A program made the translations under genes and the position numbers. The notes beneath the pieces are model-generated. The model saw only the letters and a program-made list of their open reading frames with translations, made no database searches and was not told the origin of the DNA. From positions 7,378,001-7,442,000 of the forward strand of contig JAAXNY010000001.1 in the NCBI GenBank assembly GCA_013420905.1: DNA of 64,000 bases. The letters run 5' to 3'. This stretch comes from Collybia mongolica (lineage: Eukaryota; Basidiomycota; Agaricomycetes; Agaricales; Clitocybaceae). Positions 56,477 to 64,000 of this stretch are shown here, piece after piece; position 1 is the first letter of the stretch; every line of letters begins with the position of its first letter.

Positions 56477-58640
56477 TCATCTCTTGGACTCATCGGCGGA
56501 TCGTATCGCGTTTATAATGTCTTGTGATCGTGGTGTTATCTGAACCTTAAATGGCTTTGGGTGGCTATCCGGTTGCGGGGGTCAATGGATGAACCAAAAC
56601 GCGAAAATGAGCCTTACATTACAAGTCCATCAGTGTATTCGATAGCTGGTTCAATCACATTCCCATTTTCATCGACGGCCTTCGAGATCTTAAAACATGT
56701 AAGAATAGAGGCGATGGCAATCCAAGCAGCATCCATTGCAAAATGTCGACCCGGACAGATACTAGTAAATTTGAGTATCATCGAAACTTCAGGCAATCCT
56801 ATTTCTTACCGTCGTCCAAACCCAAAGGCACCAACAATCGCAGGATCGGGTGGGAGTTGTTTCCCGTTCTCTTTGAGGAAACGTTCCGGTTTGAATTTAA
56901 ATGGTTCAGGATAGGCAGTTTCATCATGCAGGATGGCCCTAATACATTGTTGGAGGGAAATGATAACAAAAGAGGTGCATCACATACCAGGTATTTCCCA
57001 TGACCATTGAACCTGACTTTTTGTGAGGAGACATAGTAGTACGAAAAGTCAACCACTTTTACCTGCGGGTATGTACATCCCTTCGTATATATCATCTTCA
57101 ACAGACCTATGAGGAACAGCTAGGGAGTATGTCAATGAAACGATTATTCCCCAAATGTGATAATATACAAACCTAGAGGTGCAGCAGGATTCCACCTCAA
57201 TGTTTCGGAAAGGATGGCACTTATATAAGGGAGCATAGGTCGATCTGTGAAATCAGGCAATTTGGAGAGTCCCACGACTGCTTCTAGTTCTGCTTGGGCA
57301 CGAGTCTGAATGTCTGGATAATGCGCCATGGCCAACATGAATGAGACAACCACCGATGCTGTCTGGAGGAAGATGTTATCCGTGAGGTATACCTCGCAGC
57401 TAGAAATATACATATACTAACAGTATCCGAACCAGCTATATTATTTCAGCGAGATATTTCACTCAGGGGGAGGAGAGTGTTCACCTAAATATGCGACACC
57501 TGCACAATTCTTCACAACCTCTTCTTCGTTTTTTGGCACATCTTCCTTGTCTTTCAATGCCTCCAGGTTCTCTGACACAAAACAAGAAACGGCAGTTCCG
57601 TCCGCCTTTTGGACATGAGAGCTAACAATCATCGATAAGGAAATGCAGACCCACTATAGACTGCTTCAATGACTCGAATGGCATGTCCCTCATCTTTCCC
57701 GCTGATATTTCACCGAGATTCGCCTGCTTCTTGAAGCTGGCTCCGGGAAACCATGCTGTGATAAGGATAAATATACCACCTGACCGGAGAAAACAAGTCC
57801 TTACCAGGAATATGTTTCAGTATTGGCAGAAATTCCACCAAGAATAATCCTGTCACCGCATGCATGAGGTCCTTGACCGCTTCATCGACTAGCGAGACAT
57901 AGAAGTCATGAGTTGTCTTGACGTCGTATCCGTAAACGACGCGCAGAATGGCCGCTGCAGCGTGCCTAAAGTCATGTTAGTCCCGGAAAGTTGAATTTGT
58001 TGTAGGATATACTGTAAGATGTGGTGGGAAAACCCCTCAGGCTTGTCAAGGAGTTGGCGAAGTAATGTAGAAGTGGCTTCAAGTTGAACTTCATAGTAAT
58101 TCGGGAGAGATCGCGGTTGGAAGAACTGATGAAACATCTTGCGATGGCGTCTGTGTGTAGAACGTCCGTCAGTGGGGTTCCATGCAAGCAGGATATATAA
58201 TATTATACCTCCACCAATCAGAGTACCTCATGTGGCCTAAATTCCACCCCCACCCCATGAGTTCGTTCGCCATCACCTATATCGCGTCGTTAAAACTCCT
58301 GAGAAATACAATTAAAGGCGAATTTGACCATTGGTGGCCGGTCCGCATAATTTGCAGATCGCTTCTCGAATATTTCGTTGGTGGCTTTCACTGAGTTCAG
58401 GATAACAAGGGGGCTTCCGAAGACCTCTGCATAGACAACGTCGCCGAACGTCGCGGCCCAGTCGGCGTATGTCAACCACGCGTTTTCTTTGGGCATGTCG
58501 AATATATTGCCCACAACGGGCAGACCTTTTGGCCCAGGGGGTAATTTGGCGCCACGAGGTGCATGGATTCGCAGACGGCGATATCCAAATATGACCACGG
58601 TCAGAACCAATAAAACAACAGTCAGTGGGTGATCGAACAT
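56477..58640 (-). CDS. Cytochrome P450 monooxygenase (membrane-anchored, class E)
   Basis: The likely CDS has 13 exons: complement(join(56477..56564, 56618..56761, 56810..56938, 56988..57012, 57063..57119, 57173..57362, 57422..57435, 57485..57605, 57655..57755, 57805..57965, 58013..58150, 58209..58276, 58329..58640)), 515 residues. An N-terminal anchor (PLTVVLLVLTVVIFGYRRL) precedes the PPGPKGLPVVGN hinge. The I-helix oxygen site AGSDT, the K-helix ETLRW, the PERF block and the haem loop FGFGRRICPGRH are all complete. AGSDT is coded mainly by a 14-nt exon, and the haem loop is split by an intron between GRR and ICPG. It resembles the O-methylsterigmatocystin-oxidoreductase-like P450s that are numerous in mushrooms. 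The substrate is unknown. Confidence 0.87.
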
Positions 58641-59552
58641 CTGAAAAGGAAAAGAGGTGTATGATTAAGACAGTTACTATCGGTATTCCAGCTTATTAAA
58701 TATCTGGTGGAGGGTAAGTGCTTAACCGGATACTTGTCAGCATATGGCACCTGTCGCGTTACGCTTTTCATTTTTTGGGACTTCGTGCCGGGCTTAGAAT
58801 TGCATCAGCGATCGCTATCAACGTCTAAGGCGCCCTGCAAATCTGACCATTATCATTACGTATAACTGATTATAAAGCGAAAACTGATGGGATACATTCC
58901 TGGGTTCTCCTTATTAAGCTCGGGAAAATCTAGCGTTCCAGGGTAGTAGTTTGAGGAGACCAAGCAAGGGTAAATTTGATATAAAAGATCAATATCACTT
59001 GTACAACGCGTTGTCAGCGGTGCACCCTGAATTCCGCCGGCGCAGAAGCTTCAGCTTGAATGTCAACAAAGCACTGGTTTATCTCGGTATGTGAAACTAG
59101 AGAATATCCTTGTTCAGTGGAGAGCCTTGCATGATGCAGCGGTGGTGGTGTGGTATTAGTACCGGGCGCCTTACGGTTTGCCTTTTGTACAGGTGTCCTC
59201 GAAGCAGCCGCCTCGTATATTTCAGTACCACCTATAATCATTATGTTGCTGAACAGTCTTGGGGCAACCAACTACAAGCGTTGGTTACTCTTGAAACCAT
59301 GTACGCTGGGTTTTACAACGCTTCCTGAAACTCATGGCAATTGCCTTCAGCGGAATCAATCATTATTGCTTCTTCTCTCCTGGATCATTTCAGTTTGTTC
59401 AGAACCTGATATGAAAGTACCCTGAGCAACATATTGAGCATCTCGCCTCCTCGTTTTTAATGCTAAAGAATTTCCGAAGGTAACATTTGCTTTTCGGTAT
59501 ATATCGGATCGTTATTCCGAAGCACCCTTGTTCAGACCCACTTCAGATAGAT
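58641..59552. other. Divergent intergenic region
   Basis: It holds the promoters of the P450 (minus) and GNAT (plus) genes. Short frames near 59014-59425 show no domain. A TATATATCGG segment lies about 50 bases before the GNAT ATG. Confidence 0.45.
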
Positions 59553-60302
59553 ATGTCGTTCATCAACAATTACAGGCCTCCAAGACCGCAGGCGGAATCC
59601 TTCTTGGACTCCATGGGGCCATATGATATCAATTGTTGCCTCCCCCTTCCTACATCCCTCGAGACCGACCGCATAAAACTGACGCCATTCATACCCTCTG
59701 TTCACGCAGAACCTTTTTTTGCTGCGTACGATGAAGCTCAGGGTCCACTGGGTCAATACCTCCCAATATCACTCACCACTTATCAAAATTTCCTAGCCTA
59801 CCTTGAAGGCGTTCGTGTCGACCCTAATGGTATCTTATTTGCTATTATCGACAAAACCCGATCAAACGAGGGGGATCTAAAGGCTTGTCTGGCGGGAGTG
59901 ATTGGTTTCCTCAACATCGCTAAAAATAATTTTGCGGTGGAAATTGCACCAGCGATCATCCTCCCCGCATTTCAGCGCACATTCGTCACGACAAATGCCA
60001 TTGGTGTCATGCTGAAATTCTGCTTGAATCTCCCATCGCAAGGTGGTATTGGATTTAGGCGTGTAACATGGACCGCACATCAGAGTAATCAAGCGAGCGT
60101 GAAGGCAGCCGAAAGGATGGGAATGAAAAGGGAAGGCTATTTGCGATGGACTTGGGCTATTTCCCCCGAGAAGATAGGATTAAAATGCGGGGAAGGAAGG
60201 GGCAACGCGTTGGGTAGGGATAGTATATTGCTCGCCATTTGTTGGGATGACTGGGAGCATGGGGCCAGAGAAGCGGTCGAGAAGTTGATTGATAGGCTAT
60301 GA
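59553..60302 (+). CDS. GNAT-family N-acetyltransferase
   Basis: This is a single exon of 249 residues from ATG 59553. The domain opens with LETDRIKLTPFIPSVHAEPFF. It continues through LAGVIGFLNIAKNNFAVEIA, the TTNAIGVMLKFCLN helix, VTWTAHQSNQASVKAAERMG and MKREGYLRWTW. This is the order of the RimJ/RimL-like acetyltransferases, where the SNxxSVKAAERMGF-type segment closes the acetyl-CoA site. The usual Q/RxxGxG/A loop is not clear. The region around LPAFQRTFVTTNAIG takes its place. A broken tandem copy lies 500 bases downstream. The substrate is unknown. Confidence 0.8.
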   Translation: MSFINNYRPPRPQAESFLDSMGPYDINCCLPLPTSLETDRIKLTPFIPSVHAEPFFAAYDEAQGPLGQYLPISLTTYQNFLAYLEGVRVDPNGILFAIIDKTRSNEGDLKACLAGVIGFLNIAKNNFAVEIAPAIILPAFQRTFVTTNAIGVMLKFCLNLPSQGGIGFRRVTWTAHQSNQASVKAAERMGMKREGYLRWTWAISPEKIGLKCGEGRGNALGRDSILLAICWDDWEHGAREAVEKLIDRL

Positions 60303-60808
60303 GGTTTCTGCGAAGGCATCGTGATATAAATCAGTTATAGCATGGTGCTGGGAAAATTATGGAGCTCATTCACTCGTTGTTAAGGCAATTCTCATGCGAT
60401 ACTAGGTCGCGATGATTAGTCGGTACCTTTGTGATCTTAAACAGGATATAAACCTTCATGTTCTTGGTTTGGTCAAGGCGGCTTGGGTTCTTATTTAAGC
60501 GTCCGGCCGCAAACCACAATTATGCGTCCGGACTATGAAGCTCTGGCGAACCCGGGTTTAGGTTTCCGCCAGTTCTTGATAGGTATTGCCGTCGGGGACG
60601 CACATCGTGGTCTGACCACTGAGTCCTACTAAGAACGTTTTAGTCACTCTCAACTGAAGAGACTTTTGGTATCTAACGAACTCACTTAAAATCCGACTCG
60701 GATTTTTCATAATTCCTAATGGTCTTTACTATTAACTATAAACTTTAGAGGAACATCGATAGATACCAACTTGAAAGAAATCAACTACTGCATTTCCATT
60801 CGGAATGT
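60303..60808. other. Spacer between the GNAT gene and its decayed copy
   Basis: No gene is visible. It probably corresponds to the duplicated upstream region of the second copy. Confidence 0.4.
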
Positions 60809-61408
60809 CTTGAATCCAACCGTGTCAAGTTGACACCTTTCACTTCGTTGTTTTGCGGAAATGCGTTCTTTTTCTTTCTTTGAAGAAACCCAGAGCTTTG
60901 TCGGTATCTCCCATATATATAAGCTTCCAAGCTTTCGTTGGAACTATGCACTTCGACTCCAATGCGGTGCCACCATCATAACGGAGTTGCACCAAGAGGA
61001 AGGCTTGCAGGATTACTTGGCGGGAGTCGTCGGATGCATTAACTCATCAGAAGAAAATTTGAAGATTTCGCGATAGAGATCTCACCAATAACCTTCCGTC
61101 AATGATTCTAACATACATTTATTATGACAAATGCGATCGGTATCATGCTCAATATTGCCAAGATCTCCCATCGGAAGGTGGTGTTGGACTTGGGTGTGCA
61201 TGTGACCTGGAGTGTCCACCAGGACAATCAAGGGAGCGTCCGGGCGGCCGGAATGAAACGGGGAAGATTTGCGATGCACCTGGACGGTGCCAGAAACATC
61301 CGGTATAAAGTGCGGTGAGAGAAGAGGAGAGGGGTAGTTTCCGTCTGTCGGAATGATTGGAAAATTGGGATGAAAGAAAGGGTTGACGAACTAATCAAGA
61401 GGCAGTGA
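60809..61408 (+). pseudogene. Decayed tandem copy of the GNAT gene
   Basis: Segments match the gene at 59553-60302 in order but in shifting frames: LESNRVKLTPFTS (60809), YLAGVVGCINSSEENL (about 61016), TNAIGIMLNIAK (about 61125), VTWSVHQDNQGSVRAAG (about 61203) and a final ERVDELIKRQ-stop (61408). The middle of the first domain half is deleted, with several frameshifts and stops. It is a clear relic of a tandem duplication. Confidence 0.8.
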
Positions 61409-61681
61409 ACTTTTGTGCTAGAGAAGTAAGGTTCAACAGGATGTACGTGCTTGCTATTCCACTGTTAGTAAACGTGACGATGTTGAACCTTTGCTTTTGC
61501 AACCGAACAAGTCTGAAACAATAACTAGAATCAGAGGAGCCTGGGGTAGTTTAACCTTTTGAATGGGTTCAACAATGAGACTCTTACTAGTAGTGCTTCA
61601 GGCGAAACCCTAAGGATAAATCCAGAATAAATTGCACTAAGGATACACACAATAAAGTACAAAGAGAACCTACGATTAGCT

Positions 61682-62652
61682 TCAATGCATCGGAAAGCCT
61701 TCGTCCGCCATTCCTCGCGTAACCCTTCTCCGGATATCTGGGGAGAGATTGGCGGGCATGGCTGACATACCACTACCCCCCATTCCCATGCCACCTCCTA
61801 TAGCGTGACCTCCCAGTCCATGACCGTGATCCATCATGCCCATACCACCCATACCACCAATTCCGCCCATGCCACCCATTCCCATTGACCCCATTCTCAT
61901 AGGTGATGCACTTTCATTATAGAACTGATTTGGAGGAACGGAGTTGAAAGGAGCTCCTCCGGGTCCACCTGGATAGGGTCCTGGCAAGGGTCCCCGCATG
62001 TTCATACTAGAGGGCGTGGAAGGATAGGGATAATTAACGGGAGGCGCATGGTGCCTACTATGGTGTTGAGGGGAGTCCATTCCTCCATGTGCTACTTGTG
62101 GATGAACATTCGACATATGAAAGTCACGGTCACTTCGTGGTGTATGGTGTCGTGAGTGAGATTGGTGCTGCTGGTGTAGAGGTTGGATATGTTGGTGGTG
62201 CTGTTGCTGCTGCTGCTGCTCTTCCGCATTGTCGGCATCTGACTGTTGTTTAACTGCTTCTAGAAGATCGGTCGGGTCGTAATAAATTTTGGAATATTTA
62301 TCGACTAGAAACCTGACACTATAGCTGGTTGAAAAAAACAAGACTTGATACAAGACATACTGCTGTGTCCCGACGTCCCATTGAGGTCCTCTTTCAGCGC
62401 GCGCAGTAGTCAGCAAAGAATTCCATTCTGATGCGCTTTCCTGTAACCCCAGGGTGAAATGGATCACCAGAAGTGTGGCGAAATACATACCACAGCTTGT
62501 GCCACATCCTGACTAGGCTGGTAGGTTTCCGCACGGATACCCTTCGTGCGAGCAATAGTCTTGATTTCTCCGCCTAGTTTCGCTCCGATGCGTTGTGCAT
62601 TGTGTCTAGGGACCTTGACCTTTATGATCTTAGCTGGTCTGCCAGGGGCCAT
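61682..62652 (-). CDS. Unrecognised conserved fungal protein with Gln/His and Gly/Met-rich tail
   Basis: The likely CDS is complement(join(61682..62440, 62491..62652)), 306 residues. If 62319..62360 is also an intron (GTATGT...CTATAG, 42 bases, frame-neutral), the protein has 292. The N-terminal half looks globular and conserved ([48 protein letters not shown]). The second half is low complexity: [14 protein letters not shown], Pro/Ser-rich sequence, then [21 protein letters not shown]. The last residues ([21 protein letters not shown]) again look specific. I do not know its function. It shares a 242-base divergent promoter with the coiled-coil gene. Confidence 0.65.
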
Positions 62653-62894
62653 TATGACAGTTCGTCGAAAGTTGAGTGTGACCACGTGCCCGAAATTGGA
62701 CACGCGACTTTGTTGGTGTCGCGTTCTGAGTTCATTCTAATTTCCACAGTAACATTCATTCATCTAACAGTCCGATTTCGTCCGTTCATCCAAAGTCTTA
62801 TATCCATACTGCTGAAATCTATCTGGGATTTAGGCGGTTGAGCTTTGAGTCGCACTTGGGGTAACTACTGTCAGATCTTACAGGAGCTAGGGGG

Positions 62895-64000
62895 ATGCAT
62901 CGACGAGGAGGGACACCCCTAGGAACTGGCCCTCCATCGTTGGAAGCGTCGAATCAAGGACAAATCAATGATCTAGTTCAACGAAATCGCACTCTCGAGC
63001 ATAAATTCAAAAAGCTCTCAGAACAGTTGACTATAGAGGATGCAAGAGCCAAGAAAACCGTCGCCGATATTCGGGAAGAATGGAAACTCAAGGAACTAGA
63101 ATGGCGTGAAGGATGTGACACGTTGCAGGCCTGTTATACTATTGTTCAGCTGCGCAATAATGTGGAACTGGAGAAAGAACGAATGGTCGTCTTGAAGGAA
63201 ATGGAGGCCGTCCGGAGAGAGAGGATAAAGAGCCTGCAGAGAGACTTCAGAATCACTATGTTCCAGGCCAGGGAGGCGGAATTAGAAAGTCGGATAGCCG
63301 AATTGGAGGACGAAGGAGAAGCAGCATTGACAGAATACGACGAAAATGTGCGTCGACTGAAGGAATCACAGGAGGGTTACATAGCTCAGCTGAACAATAA
63401 AGACAAGGAAATTCAGGCTGTCGAAGGAGAGAAATCAGACTCTGAGGTGTTCATTCTAATCAACTAGGGTCCGCCACAAGTGAATTATCTGACGTCAATT
63501 TCTCAGGAAAAACTAGCAACATTGCGCGCAGATTACGCTCATCTCCAGGCATCTATCGGGTCCTCGGATTCCAAGCTTGAACGGACTACGCTACAGTTAG
63601 AGGGTGCCCAGACTCGGATTGCCGATCTAGAGCGTGCCAACGACGAGCTCAAACGCACAAACGCCGACCTCCAGCGACAACTTAAAAAATGGGAAACTTT
63701 GGAAAAAAAGGGCGACACAGAACTTGAATCATTGAGGAAGCGACGTATTGAACTTGAGGTCCAAAACAGAGAACTCCAAGAACGGCTGGAAAGGACGATT
63801 AATGAAGATGCTGGCCTTCTGGAAAAAGAAAAGCGTAAAGTAGAGAAGTATAAGGAAGCCTTGGATCAGTGGAAGGTGATTGCATCTATTGGAATTTTAG
63901 ACTAAGCATGAGTTAATGGCCAGTGCAGACAGCGGTTGAAGAATTGCAACAAACCGAAGAAGATTCAAGCAAGAACCTTAACAAAGCTCAAAAACAAATT
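62895..64000 (+). CDS. Long coiled-coil protein, partial (runs off the right edge)
   Basis: The visible CDS is join(62895..63446, 63507..63875, 63929..64000+), at least 331 residues, with introns of 60 and 53 bases. After a short Gly/Pro-rich start (MHRRGGTPLGTGPPS) nearly everything is heptad-type coiled coil, rich in Glu, Lys, Arg and Leu (LESRIAELEDEGEAALTEYDE, LERANDELKRTNADLQRQLKK). The third exon begins TAVEELQQTEEDSS and is open to the window end. Such proteins act as scaffolds or tethers, for example at spindle poles, Golgi or septa. The family cannot be told from the part seen. Confidence 0.75.

Noticed and set aside
1..64000. tRNA, rRNA, CRISPR array or replication origin
   Set aside because: No convincing A-box/B-box pair, rRNA core or regular spacer-repeat array was seen on either strand. 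CRISPR is not expected in a fungus.

Overview
This is a nuclear segment from a filamentous basidiomycete, most likely an agaricomycete (mushroom-forming fungus). Coding genes are compact and cut by many introns of about 45-70 bases with GT...AG ends. The families are typical of the group: an FGxCSVPQ-type secreted protein, a CFEM protein, Ser/Thr-rich GPI proteins, HET-domain relics, a lactose-permease-like MFS transporter and a basidiomycete P450. Exon joins below were worked out by hand from reading frame, splice signals and family knowledge. No transcript data were available.

Layout. 1-9100 is a repeat-rich arm. It holds a deleted Ty1/copia element (670-3919) flanked by a 5-bp target duplication, a decayed LINE-type element (4520-8105) and hairpin or repeat DNA. 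9101-16998 holds an APH-fold kinase-like gene and three secreted or wall-type genes. 19169-24164 holds three minus-strand genes: an OMA1-like mitochondrial protease, Svf1 and an unknown. 24376-31162 holds three plus-strand genes: Acl4, a PfkB-type kinase and an RMND1/DUF155 mitochondrial protein. 31995-33109 is a GPI protein on the minus strand, and its paralogue lies at 45975-46999 on the plus strand. 34305-38075 is a Rho1 GEF of the Rom2 type, facing Sqt1 (38346-39825). 40052-41866 carries two broken HET-domain genes. 42483-45558 holds a PDI and a TDP2-like phosphodiesterase. 48499-53745 is a convergent pair, a sugar transporter and an intracellular-type alpha-amylase. 56477-58640 is a P450. 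59553-61408 is a GNAT gene with a decayed tandem copy. The window ends in an unknown Gly/Met-rich gene and a coiled-coil gene that runs off the edge.

How the genes relate. Two dedicated ribosomal-protein chaperones (Acl4 for Rpl4, Sqt1 for Rpl10) and two mitochondrial inner-membrane factors (OMA1-like, RMND1-like) share the window, but nothing shows co-regulation. The transporter and amylase could act together in sugar uptake and alpha-glucan breakdown.

The most unusual signal is in gene structure. Several genes need very small exons. Both GPI paralogues need a 2-nt exon (AG) at the same codon, with neighbouring exons of identical length (53, 14, 2, 95 and 78 nt). The amylase needs a 4-nt exon that completes a catalytic Asp codon. 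The PDI CGHC and P450 AGSDT sites also sit on 13-15-nt exons. Two introns appear to be GC-AG.
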